In this document: piece after piece, positions 9,501 through 16,061 of the stretch
Position numbering within the stretch: the stretch's first letter is position 1
Layout: each line of letters opens with the position of its first letter
From: JANNVZ01 sp031418455
GTDB taxonomy: Bacteria; Bacteroidota; Bacteroidia; Flavobacteriales_D; Sanyastnellaceae
NCBI GenBank assembly: GCA_031418455.1
Contig: JANOXJ010000100.1
Span: 1-24,095 of the forward strand
DNA: 24,095 nt
Direction: 5' to 3'
Translations under genes and position numbers: made by a program
Notes under the pieces: generated by a model
What the model saw: the letters and a program-made list of their open reading frames with translations, nothing else
Told to the model about the DNA's origin: nothing
The model's database searches: none

Positions 9501-9660
9501 TTTCGATTTACAAGGCAAACTTGTGCAAAGCGAAAACATAACTTCTGGGTATGGCATTCTGAGCCTCAACGCAAAACATTTTGCTGCGGGCAGCTACGTA
9601 TTTGAATTGGAACTCAACGGCCAAAAAGTGGCCACTGAGAAATTCCAGATTGTTGAATAG
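6550..9660 (+). CDS. M43 metalloprotease, C-terminal fragment: zinc site, beta-helix region, T9SS tail
   Basis: This frame is open for 1036 residues, overlapping the previous frame by 4 bases. Near its start lies the metzincin zinc motif HEFGHYIYLYH (residues 16-26), where His16, His20 and His26 would bind zinc and Glu17 is the catalytic base. The Met-turn follows at NYMSY (Met99). A Cys-rich loop (CEDGGNCDTHGDRVCDT) between them is usual in pappalysins. Residues of about 190-500 look like a right-handed beta-helix (LVIQPGAKVIANG, IEVWGQS, NGAIIEHAGCGIRL). A helical, acidic stretch follows (about 700-900). The end (from VYPNPAQGEF, about residue 958) is a T9SS type A sorting domain. The TTG at 6550 is only where the frame opens; a native start there is unlikely because the propeptide and half the catalytic domain lie upstream in the other frame. 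If the break is real, no active enzyme would be secreted. Confidence 0.75.
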   Translation: MKLRHCCTNPVNTLVHEFGHYIYLYHVWGPDWYSIGQMCLYQCEDGGNCDTHGDRVCDTQRCKGPFIQIGGGCMPPYDNLCNECSNYDPASLYPVENYMSYLHVCQDRFTEGQAERLHWALETYRPNLFTISNLALTGVAFYNSDPVTISSTQIWNALNHPAGQTFIGTVTVQSGVTWTINNNMNLRFGPDAKLVIQPGAKVIANGTHFTNVCGDYWPGIEVWGQSTERQLASLQGILELKNGAIIEHAGCGIRLGHVVSTNPTWIYDWDKGGGIVRVSANSILRNNRKDVEFLPYQNYYWSNGVKVPKKNLSFFNDTEFLVDEIMPGVPNLNQRVSLYDVDGIRFLSCNFHIEGVALTNYSIQNRGYGIYSLVSSFEVNGRCSAYVPLGSECDPGYLTAETLGETGSDIIPSRFSNYLLAIRSIGADGFANTSVSATVFKSNEMGIFLKAVDQASIYRNRFFINEQDYFIGYGASLVGCTGYKVERNIFEGTGDLEELNTGIWISDSGQLPNEIYLNDFTGLIAGSIAQGEQVNEDDDYSGLEMLCGLYENSKYNLAVEQYGTQHGKIALRQGDLAIDDEDYTAPAGNLFTQTDWGIALPYTDYYICPDPDCDPIIYEHHNELSSVPVVPVQIDPLQVETSDNLPLFITRESACPTDKGIPHTPGHLHSLVLVKRLEIEAIKGELEGLIDGGNTLTVQSFVSNANNSSAAIRANLLPLTPYLSDDVMSGLLTRQPAMNPWHLCEILIACSPFKPDMFTEVENANLLSDFLFGLLSEYQSGTNGLDSKESSLKQAELEKANALNSFIRTRITEDEENYYLEEVKELMTGEDINQEIRKKVAILRQENNHSTAVSLLATYDENPDNDVWKQFMEVLLDIDAAGGYHTASNSHIAALDALAASGKNGSQHASAMLEVLTGVVPLEEYNLPVEEYNLPGGGGGLKSLKVRESVRRPSLVGVYPNPAQGEFYITYVLPTEHESALIHIFDLQGKLVQSENITSGYGILSLNAKHFAAGSYVFELELNGQKVATEKFQIVE
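9314..9355 (+). repeat. Perfect 21-bp tandem duplication inside the protease gene
   Basis: Bases 9314-9334 and 9335-9355 are identical, doubling the peptide VEEYNLP/LEEYNLP just before a GGGGG linker ahead of the T9SS domain. The duplication keeps the frame and is probably a recent slippage event in the linker. Confidence 0.85.
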
Positions 9661-9677
9661 AATTTGAACTTGAATTA

Positions 9678-9716
9678 CCTTGCCGCTTTCGCGGCAGGGT
9701 ATTTTCTAAATTTTTC
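9678..9716 (+). terminator. Rho-independent terminator after the protease gene
   Basis: CCTTGCCGC (9678-9686) pairs with GCGGCAGGG (9691-9699) over nine base pairs including one G-T pair, with a TTTC loop. It is followed by the T-rich tract TATTTTCTAAATTTTT. It lies 17 bases after the stop codon at 9660 and just before the next gene at 9722, so it should separate the two transcripts. Confidence 0.75.
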
Positions 9717-9721
9717 AATCC

Positions 9722-11449
9722 ATGAAAACAATCAAACAAATAGCGATTTTCTTCCTTTTTTTGTTAATAACGGAATGTCTGCATTCACAAAACTTAAATT
9801 GTGAATGGATACATTCATTTGGAGGAATCCAAGGAGATGATGGATGGGACGCAACTTCCGACAGCCAAGGAAATTTCATTATAGCTGGCCAATTCTCAGG
9901 AGACATTGACATTGACCCATCAGAAAATGAATTTATTCTTTCATCCAACGCTTCGCAAAGTGCCTTTCTCGCAAAATATTCTCCCAATCAGGAATTGATA
10001 TGGGCCTATAATCTTGGAGAGGGTAACTACAGTTATATATGGAAGGTAATCTCTTTGGAAAACAACAGCATTATGATTTGTGGAGAATTTTACGAGACTT
10101 GTGATTTTGATTTTAGTAGTGAGCAATTCATCCTTGAGTCAAGCGGATTTGGAGATGCGTTTATTGCTATCTATACAAGTGAAGGAGAATTAAACATGGC
10201 GAAAAGTATTGGTGGGAATTTGGGAGATAATTCCCTTTGTGGTGCTTGTGACTCTGAAGGCAATATCTATTTCGGGGGTCACTTTACAGGCACCATTGAT
10301 TTGGACCCCTCTTCAAATGAGTTTGTTGTAAATGGCTATAATGCTGCAATGCTTGATATGTTCATCGTGAAATTATCTCCATTAGGTGAATTCATTTGGG
10401 GCGGGACCGTTATTGGACCGGGATTGGAAATTCCAGCAGATATGTGTCTAGATAGCCAACAGAATATTATTGTTGCAGGGCTTGTTGAGGGAGAGGCTGA
10501 TTTCGATTTAAGCGATAATATTCAATATATAAATGCTCAAATAGAAACCAACAATTACAATTGTTTCATAGCCAAATATTCGAGTGATGGGACACTATCA
10601 GAAGGTTTTGTATTTGGGGGAGTTGGCGATGACTTCATAAGAACAATGATTCCCAATAGCACAGGATATATCATTAATGGATATTACAGTGGATATGGAG
10701 ATTTTGACCCCGGAGACAACACACTAAATTTATCTACATTCGGTGACAAAGATGGTTTTCTAATGCAATTAGACTTTGATTTTAACGCTATCTGGTCGTA
10801 TAGCATTGGAAATGATGGTGAGGATTCCTTTAATGATTTGACAATTGATGCCTTCGGAAATATCGTTGCGTGTGGTTCTTTTGAAATATCTATTGATTTC
10901 GACCCCGGTGATGAAGAATTTATTTTGACTGTTCCAGAAACAGTTGAAGGAGTTTATCTTGATGCCTTTGCATTAGTGCTAAATCCATCTGGTCAATTTA
11001 TAGAAGCACAGAACTTTGGCGGTTGGGCAAATGACCATGGAAATGGTATTGCTATAAGCGGTAACAAAATATTGTTGTTAGGAGATTTTCAGTATGAAAC
11101 TACTAATGCAATATGCTCGGCCTCTGTAAATAGTGACGGTGAACCATATTCCGATGATGTGTTTGCGATATGTTTTTCATCAAATTATTTGTCAGTGGGA
11201 GAGATACCATTTGATAACAATAGCATCTATCCAAATCCAGCATCCAATTTACTTACTGTAGATTTCAAATTTGCAATTGAGAAATTACAAATCACAAACG
11301 CATTAGGTCAAGTTTTACTTGATGATTTACCTAAAGAAAATTTAGCTCAACTAGAGCTTGACATTTCAAAACTTGAACAGGGTGTTTACTTCGTAGCTGT
11401 GCGAACAAAACACGGTTTATCCGTTCTACGATTCATAAAGGAATATTAA
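9722..11449 (+). CDS. Secreted SBBP-type beta-propeller protein with T9SS sorting domain
   Basis: This 575-residue protein opens with a signal peptide (MKTIKQIAIFFLFLLITECLHS, cut near SQN). Its body is built of repeated blades of the form 'W....GG..GD.......D..GN....G.F.G..D.DP'. Visible copies include GGIQGDDGWDATSDSQGNF, IDIDPSENEF, IDLDPSSNEF, GDFDPGDNTL and IDFDPGDEEF; such SBBP-like repeats fold as a beta-propeller. The acidic DxDPxxN loops could bind calcium (inference). The C-terminus (IYPNPASNLLTVDF ... GVYFVAVRTKHGLSVLRFIKEY, about residues 500-575) is a T9SS type A domain, so it should be secreted and anchored at the cell surface. No enzymatic residue was recognised. The start is the ATG at 9722, right after the upstream terminator. 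Substrate and partners are unknown. Confidence 0.88.
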   Translation: MKTIKQIAIFFLFLLITECLHSQNLNCEWIHSFGGIQGDDGWDATSDSQGNFIIAGQFSGDIDIDPSENEFILSSNASQSAFLAKYSPNQELIWAYNLGEGNYSYIWKVISLENNSIMICGEFYETCDFDFSSEQFILESSGFGDAFIAIYTSEGELNMAKSIGGNLGDNSLCGACDSEGNIYFGGHFTGTIDLDPSSNEFVVNGYNAAMLDMFIVKLSPLGEFIWGGTVIGPGLEIPADMCLDSQQNIIVAGLVEGEADFDLSDNIQYINAQIETNNYNCFIAKYSSDGTLSEGFVFGGVGDDFIRTMIPNSTGYIINGYYSGYGDFDPGDNTLNLSTFGDKDGFLMQLDFDFNAIWSYSIGNDGEDSFNDLTIDAFGNIVACGSFEISIDFDPGDEEFILTVPETVEGVYLDAFALVLNPSGQFIEAQNFGGWANDHGNGIAISGNKILLLGDFQYETTNAICSASVNSDGEPYSDDVFAICFSSNYLSVGEIPFDNNSIYPNPASNLLTVDFKFAIEKLQITNALGQVLLDDLPKENLAQLELDISKLEQGVYFVAVRTKHGLSVLRFIKEY

Positions 11450-11762
11450 AAACGGCCTCGTATAACCGCACCTTGGCGCAAGTCTGAAACGAAGTTTTAC
11501 TTCGATTTATCACAATAGCTATTGGGAGTGTGGCCCGTCCATGCGGTATTCATTGCTGGCAGTCAGTTTAGTGCTACCCCGCCTGAATAACACAATCAGG
11601 TAGGGAAATCACCAAAGTCTTAAACTCGCCAACAGAAAAGCAACATCGAAAAGCCCGACATTTCACAAAAAGAAAGACGAACAAATAATAAATTAATTTT
11701 GACAGATTAAATAAAACGGGTTAAGCAGAAAACCGAATAGAGTAGCAAATAAAAAAAGGACC
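11450..11762. other. Hairpin-rich non-coding spacer
   Basis: No gene is seen. Inverted repeats include CGAAGT/ACTTCG with a 3-base loop (11490-11504), the palindrome AATAGCTATT, and CCTGA/TCAGG at 11582-11600 within CTACCCC...GGTAGGG. The first third is richer in GC than the AT-rich end (from about 11640). The CGAAGTTTTACTTCG hairpin could help to end transcription of the preceding gene, although it lacks a strong T-tract. A TTTTGAC stretch near 11696 may be part of a promoter for the next gene, but the matching -7 element is not convincing. Confidence 0.45.
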
Positions 11763-12014
11763 ATGAAAAAATTTATGATAGATATTCTTTTACAAGGAAT
11801 AGACGATGAAACAAGAATGAGATTATTGCCTAAGGAACAAGAGATGGTAAAGGAATGGGAGGACAATGGTACACTTTTGGCCTCTTATATAAAAGGTGAT
11901 ACTGCTGGAATTTACTTGGTGCTAATGGCTAACGACAAATTAGACGCAGACAAAAAACTTTCAACTCTGCCTTACTATCCGTATATGAAAATTGAAATAA
12001 TGACATTGAGGTAA
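11763..12014 (+). CDS. Muconolactone isomerase-like small protein (ferredoxin-like fold)
   Basis: The 83-residue protein begins MKKFMIDILLQGIDDE and ends KLSTLPYYPYMKIEIMTLR. The end strongly recalls the muconolactone delta-isomerase family (LSxLPLFPYMDIEVTPL), as do the middle features (KEQEMVKEWEDNGTL, then a short hydrophobic strand GIYLVLMAND). Family members form ferredoxin-like dimers or decamers; the true isomerase acts in catechol breakdown. No other catechol-pathway gene is near, so this is probably a stand-alone homologue of unknown role. There is no signal peptide, so it is cytoplasmic. An AAAGGA stretch ends two bases before the ATG, closer than usual for a Shine-Dalgarno site. 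Confidence 0.78.
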   Translation: MKKFMIDILLQGIDDETRMRLLPKEQEMVKEWEDNGTLLASYIKGDTAGIYLVLMANDKLDADKKLSTLPYYPYMKIEIMTLR

Positions 12015-12018
12015 TCAG

Positions 12019-12240
12019 TTAGATATGGATTAGGCTAGCTAACAATGTCGCCAATCGCGCTGCCTTCTCTGGCGCGGGTTTAGCTCAGCGTAACCAGCGC
12101 CAAATACTTTACTTGGCTTTCAGTCAAGCAGGGTTTACGTTAGCACCATGTGTGGGAGAAAGAATACAAAAAATTATAATATATAGGGCTGCTAACCCTA
12201 CACAGTATGCGGCACTGGCAGCACTGCGCTAAACCCGCAC
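12019..12240. repeat. ~230-bp dispersed repeat, copy A (upstream of TonB receptor)
   Basis: This stretch is clearly related to 14708-14944. The two share a 32-bp identical block (12097-12128 and 14801-14832), GGTTTACGTTAGCACCATG (12132-12150 and 14836-14854), GGGAGAAAGAATACAA and CTACACAGTAT in the same order. Copy A lacks about 20 bp present in copy B. Inverted repeats near its ends (GGCGCGGGTTTAGC around 12071-12084 and GCGCTAAACCCGC at 12227-12239) would bring them together in a long imperfect hairpin. No frame encodes a recognisable protein. It may be a MITE-like or other interspersed element. Confidence 0.75.
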
Positions 12241-12472
12241 CACTGGGGTATGTCATTTTTAATAAGTGCATTATGTATCAATAACCAAAGCGATAGGGAC
12301 TGCTATACCGCTACCATTTGCGGCACTGCTGTTTACCATTCTGCCGGGTAAAACTTGCTCACCGATAAAAGATATTTTTAAAATACCCTATTCAAGGCAT
12401 CATCCAAAATCATTGATGATAATACCATTGTGCCGCCCATTTCAACTGAATTGTTGGCCCTTTGTAATCCCT
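12241..12472. promoter_or_regulatory. Leader region of the TonB-dependent receptor gene
   Basis: This stretch lies between repeat copy A and the receptor's ATG. The receptor frame stays open upstream to 12266, but the extra 69 residues precede a typical signal peptide and look non-coding. The promoter must lie here or inside the repeat. I could not see a convincing promoter, Fur-like operator or riboswitch. Confidence 0.3.
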
Positions 12473-14665
12473 ATGAATAGCTATAAAATACTCTTCTTTT
12501 TTAGTTTGCTCGCTAGCTCGCTTGCTCAAGCGCAACAAGCAGACACCACCATCGCATCTACCCTGCAAGAGGTGCTAATACAGGTAGCCAAGCCGCTGGG
12601 CATGGAGCGTATGCCAGACATAAAAGACAACGTGATATATGCCGGCAAAAAAACAGAGGTCACACTATTAAATAAAACACACGCTGACCTTAGCACCAAC
12701 AATACCCGGCAGGTTTTTGCTAAAGTGCCGGGCATGAGCATTTGGGAAAATGACGGCAGCGGTATACAGGCGGGCGTGGCCTCTAGGGGTCTCAGTCCCA
12801 ACCGTTCATGGGAGTTTAATGTGAGGCAAAATGGACACGATATCAGCTCTGAGGTATTTGGCTATCCAGAAACCTATTACACGCCACCTATGGAAGCTGT
12901 GGAAAAAATTGTTGTTGTCAGAGGCGCAGCCTCTTTGCAATTTGGTCCTCAATTTGGCGGGCTGCTCAACTATCAAATAAAAAAGGGAAGCCCCAACAAG
13001 CCCCTCACTTTTGAGACACAGCAAACAGTAGGCTCTTATGGCCTGTACAACACCTTCAACGGAATAGGTGGCACACATAAAAAGTTTTCATATTATGGTT
13101 TTTTTCACCAGCGTGCTTCAGAAGGATGGCGTCACAATAGCTATTACTCCATTCACACTGGTTATCTTTCTGCTACTTATCAGCTAAGCAAAAAAATAAG
13201 TATTGCAGGTGAATACACCCGCATGAACTACCAAAGCCAGCAACCTGGCGGGCTTACAGATGCTATGTATAAGGAGGATCCACGCCAATCGCTGCGCGAA
13301 AGAAATTGGTTTGGAGCTCCGTTCAGTGTACTGTCACTCACTGTTAACTACGCAGTTTCGTCTGACATAAATATTGAAATTAAGTCGTTTGCTACCGTTG
13401 CCGAGCGCTCCAGTGTTGGGTTCACCAGTTCCATAGCTGTGCAGGATACCATTAACAGTAGCACGCTTGAATACAATGCAAGGCAGGTAGATAGGGATGC
13501 GTATAAAAATTACGGCACTGAAGCACGCATGTCCATTAAATATAAATTCTTAGGAAAAGAAACCACTTTTGCAGGAGGTATAAGGGCTTACCGCGGAAAC
13601 ACCGACCGCCATCAACTGGGTGTAGGCACAACAGGCAATGATTTTGATTTAACCCTTACCAACCCGCAGTACGGCCGTTCTTTAGAATTTGAAACCACCA
13701 ATTATGCGGCATTTGCAGAAAACATTTTTCACATTGGCAAACGAATAAAAATAGTACCCGGTATTCGCATGGAATACCTTGAAAATAAGAGCAAGGGCTA
13801 TATCAATGTGACACCAACAGGCACCTTGAATGATGACAAAAGAGTGCGTCAAATACTCCTCTATGGCATGGGTGCTGAATTTGCAGTAACCGACAAAACA
13901 AGTCTTTATGGCAACTATTCATTGGCTTATAGGCCCGTTACCTTTTCAGAATTAACACCCTCCGCCACTACTGATATTATTGACCCCAACTTAAAAGATG
14001 CCAGTGGCTTCAATGCTGATATTGCCTACAGAGGAACGGTAAAAAATTACTTGAGTTTTGATGTGGGTGTTTTTTACTTGCTTTATGATAACCGCATAGG
14101 AACTATTACTCAGAATGGTACACCCTTCAAAACAAACATAGGAACCTCTGTAAGCAAGGGTGTTGAATCCTACATTGAAATAAATCCTATTAAATACTTC
14201 ACGGATAATTCAAAACTTGGAAGCATCAGTTTCTTTGCATCCAATGCATGGATTAATGCACAGTACATAAAGTGGAACAACCCCAGCATTGCCAATGAGC
14301 CTTCCAAGTCCATTGAAAACAAACGTGTTGAAAATGCTCCGCAATACATCCACCGTTTTGGAGTCACCTATTATTTAAACGAGTTTTCTGTCTCCTTTCA
14401 ATTAAGCCGTGTTGGAGATGTGTATACAGATGCAGCCAACACCGAAGCCCCCAATGCAGCCGCCACTATCGGAAAACTGCAGGGCTATCAGGTAATGGAT
14501 GCTTCGCTTTCATACAAATTCATGGGGCGCTTTAACATCAAAGCTGGAGTGAACAATCTGGCAGATGAAAAATACACCACACGCAGAGCGGGCGGATACC
14601 CTGGCCCTGGTCTATTGCCCGGCAACGGAAGAACAGCTTTCGTGAGTTTTGGTGCGTCTTTTTAA
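12473..14665 (+). CDS. TonB-dependent outer-membrane receptor, FecA-like
   Basis: A 730-residue receptor starts at the ATG at 12473, chosen because it opens a clean signal peptide (MNSYKILFFFSLLASSLAQA, then QQADT); an in-frame ATG at 12266 would bury it. A short TonB-box-like segment (TLQEVLIQV) is followed by the plug: NNTRQVFAKVPGMSIWENDGSG, then GLSPNRSWEFNVRQNG and the strong plug end VEKIVVVRGAASLQFGPQFGG. The rest alternates beta-strands of a 22-strand barrel and ends in KAGVNNLADEKYTTRR ... FVSFGASF with the terminal Phe of outer-membrane proteins. The plug pattern (GAxSLQFGPQFGGLLNY) is that of FecA-type receptors (COG4772), usually ferric-citrate or other siderophore uptake. It lacks the CarboxypepD_reg domain and SusD partner of glycan systems, so metal chelate uptake is likelier. 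No sigma/anti-sigma pair adjoins it. It stands alone between two repeat copies. Confidence 0.9.
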   Translation: MNSYKILFFFSLLASSLAQAQQADTTIASTLQEVLIQVAKPLGMERMPDIKDNVIYAGKKTEVTLLNKTHADLSTNNTRQVFAKVPGMSIWENDGSGIQAGVASRGLSPNRSWEFNVRQNGHDISSEVFGYPETYYTPPMEAVEKIVVVRGAASLQFGPQFGGLLNYQIKKGSPNKPLTFETQQTVGSYGLYNTFNGIGGTHKKFSYYGFFHQRASEGWRHNSYYSIHTGYLSATYQLSKKISIAGEYTRMNYQSQQPGGLTDAMYKEDPRQSLRERNWFGAPFSVLSLTVNYAVSSDINIEIKSFATVAERSSVGFTSSIAVQDTINSSTLEYNARQVDRDAYKNYGTEARMSIKYKFLGKETTFAGGIRAYRGNTDRHQLGVGTTGNDFDLTLTNPQYGRSLEFETTNYAAFAENIFHIGKRIKIVPGIRMEYLENKSKGYINVTPTGTLNDDKRVRQILLYGMGAEFAVTDKTSLYGNYSLAYRPVTFSELTPSATTDIIDPNLKDASGFNADIAYRGTVKNYLSFDVGVFYLLYDNRIGTITQNGTPFKTNIGTSVSKGVESYIEINPIKYFTDNSKLGSISFFASNAWINAQYIKWNNPSIANEPSKSIENKRVENAPQYIHRFGVTYYLNEFSVSFQLSRVGDVYTDAANTEAPNAAATIGKLQGYQVMDASLSYKFMGRFNIKAGVNNLADEKYTTRRAGGYPGPGLLPGNGRTAFVSFGASF

Positions 14666-14707
14666 GCCGCCTCGGAATAAATAACATACTATTTCGTGCA
14701 CGCTCTA

Positions 14708-14944
14708 TTTAGATGGGGCTGGCTAGCAATGTCGCTAATCACGCTGGCTTCTCTAGCGCGGGTTTAGTGCAGTGTAACCTCCCGCCAAGCACTACAGGCT
14801 GCGCCAAATACTTTACTTGGCTTTCAGTCAAGACTGGTTTACGTTAGCACCATGAGCGGGAGAAAGAATACAAGGAATGATTTCATATCGGGCTGCAAGC
14901 CCTACACAGTATTTGGCACGGGTTACGTTGCGCTAAACCCGCTA
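14708..14944. repeat. ~230-bp dispersed repeat, copy B (downstream of TonB receptor)
   Basis: This is the second copy of the repeat at 12019-12240, in the same orientation. It contains about 20 additional bases (14780-14799). Its inverted ends are longer: 14755-14779 (AGCGCGGGTTTAGTGCAGTG...) pairs with 14921-14944 with three mismatches in the inner 20 bp, two of which would be G-U pairs in RNA. An inner pair (GCGCCAAATACT and AGTATTTGGCAC) extends the fold. No coding frame is seen. Confidence 0.75.
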
Positions 14945-15118
14945 TTAGGTTATAGTATGGTGCATCTGTTTGTTGATAGCAATGCACTCCCCGCAATATT
15001 TTGCAACCCTTACTAATAATTGTATAAGGCTTGTGGACAAAGGATAAATCACCTTTGTGTTGGCTTTTAACGCACGTTATAAGCACTACAAAAAAACAAC
15101 CTTATAAATAATAGTAAC
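14945..15118 (+). promoter_or_regulatory. Leader with a 7-bp hairpin before the 85-aa gene
   Basis: ACAAAGG (15037-15043) pairs with CCTTTGT (15052-15058) around an 8-base loop, about 60 bases before the ATG at 15119. Its right arm overlaps CACCTTTG, one base from the Bacteroidota -7 element TAnnTTTG, with TTG (15031-15033) as a poorly spaced -33 candidate. It could be a promoter, an operator or a terminator; the sequence does not decide. Confidence 0.3.
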
Positions 15119-15376
15119 ATGGACAATAAAGCAAAAAAGGGCAAAGCAGAATTAGCTTCAATACCTAAAGCCGAAAACAAAAAGGGGATAGAAAACCACA
15201 AGAAGGCGGCTACACATTTTGAGGCTGCTGCCAAGAGCCATTTGGAAGCTGCCAAACACCACGAAAACGAAAATCATGATAAGGCAGCCAAGAGCACTGT
15301 AGAAGCGCATGGCCATGCCCACCTGGCACACGAAGCACAAAAAGAAGATGTCAAACAACATTCTACTAAGGTATAA
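15119..15376 (+). CDS. Small Ala/Lys/His-rich helical protein
   Basis: The 85-residue product is almost wholly predicted helical and highly charged. After a Lys-rich start it reads ENHKKAATHFEAAAKSHLEA, AKHHENENHDKAAKSTVEAH and GHAHLAHEAQKEDVKQH. About a dozen His residues recur at helix-like spacing with Ala on the other face. There is no signal peptide or membrane segment. Similar short 'AAKHHxEAAxHH' proteins occur widely in Bacteroidota as uncharacterised proteins; this comes from memory. Roles such as metal binding, nucleic-acid binding or stress protection are possible but unproven. Its end overlaps the proposed start of the lipocalin gene by 29 bases, which suggests coupled translation. 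Confidence 0.7.
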   Translation: MDNKAKKGKAELASIPKAENKKGIENHKKAATHFEAAAKSHLEAAKHHENENHDKAAKSTVEAHGHAHLAHEAQKEDVKQHSTKV

Positions 15377-15917
15377 GAGCATAGTGAGGTACTTGTGTGC
15401 ACTTGACAGAGCGGTGCTTGTAAGTTCTTTTATGTTAATGATGGCGTCAACTTCTAAGGCGCAGGTGTTGCAAACGGTGCCCAGTGTAGATTTGAATAGA
15501 TACATGGGCAAGTGGTACGAGATAGCATCTTTTCCGCAGCGGTTTCAAAAAGGGTGTGAATGCACTAGTGCAGAATATACCCTAAGCACTAAGGGCTATG
15601 TAATAGTAGAAAACCGCTGCAACAAAAGCAGCAAAAAGGGAAAGGAGTCTTACATAAAGGGCAAAGCCTTTGTAGTGGAAAATAGCGGCAATGCAAAACT
15701 GGAAGTACAATTTTTTTGGCCACTGAAGGGTAAATATTGGATAATAGATTTGGCTGATGACTATAGCTATGCGGTGGTAGGCCATCCCAATAAAAAATAC
15801 CTTTGGATACTGGCCAGAAAACCCATAATGCCCGACACTACCTACCAGGCCATAGTCCGCAGTTTGGAAGACAAGGGTTTTGATATATCGAAACTAAAGC
15901 GCACCGAGCAGCGCTAA
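15348..15917 (+). CDS. blc: Lipocalin, Blc-type
   Basis: The body shows the lipocalin signature and matches Blc/apolipoprotein-D types: VDLNRYMGKWYEIASFPQRF (with the GxWYEIA motif), TSAEYTLSTKGYVIVENRCN, LEVQFFWPLKGKYWIIDLAD, YSYAVVGHPNKKYLWILARK and a closing helix (YQAIVRSLEDKGFDISKL). Such proteins bind fatty acids, lysophospholipids or other hydrophobic ligands. A hydrophobic segment (AVLVSSFMLMMASTSKA, cut before QVLQ) is a signal peptide, so it goes to the periplasm or outside; there is no clear lipobox, unlike the E. coli lipoprotein. The ATG at 15348 gives 189 residues. A GTG at 15384 would avoid the overlap with the upstream gene and give a shorter, more standard signal peptide. Two Cys (KGCECTS) sit in the first loop. 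Confidence 0.85.
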   Translation: MSNNILLRYKSIVRYLCALDRAVLVSSFMLMMASTSKAQVLQTVPSVDLNRYMGKWYEIASFPQRFQKGCECTSAEYTLSTKGYVIVENRCNKSSKKGKESYIKGKAFVVENSGNAKLEVQFFWPLKGKYWIIDLADDYSYAVVGHPNKKYLWILARKPIMPDTTYQAIVRSLEDKGFDISKLKRTEQR

Positions 15918-16061
15918 ACAAACGAGCTACCTATAGGCATAGCACAGTGTGCATGCTTCACAACATTTACTTTTTTATTATCAAATCATCTAGGCCTGTG
16001 TTTGGCTGCAAGCCATGGCCATTATAGGAAGTAATTAATAATACACTTCCAACTGCCTCTA

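Noticed and set aside
12266..12472. Upstream in-frame ATG that would lengthen the TonB receptor by 69 residues
   Set aside because: The ATG at 12473 opens a typical signal peptide; the extra residues would bury it and do not look like a secreted protein's N-terminus.
12241..12472. Cobalamin or other riboswitch ahead of the TonB receptor
   Set aside because: I looked for a B12-box-like sequence and paired elements and found none that fit.
12019..14944. Integron attC sites or a composite transposon for the repeat pair
   Set aside because: The repeats lack convincing paired GTTRRRY/RYYYAAC core sites, and no integrase or transposase is present, so only a generic repeat call is justified.
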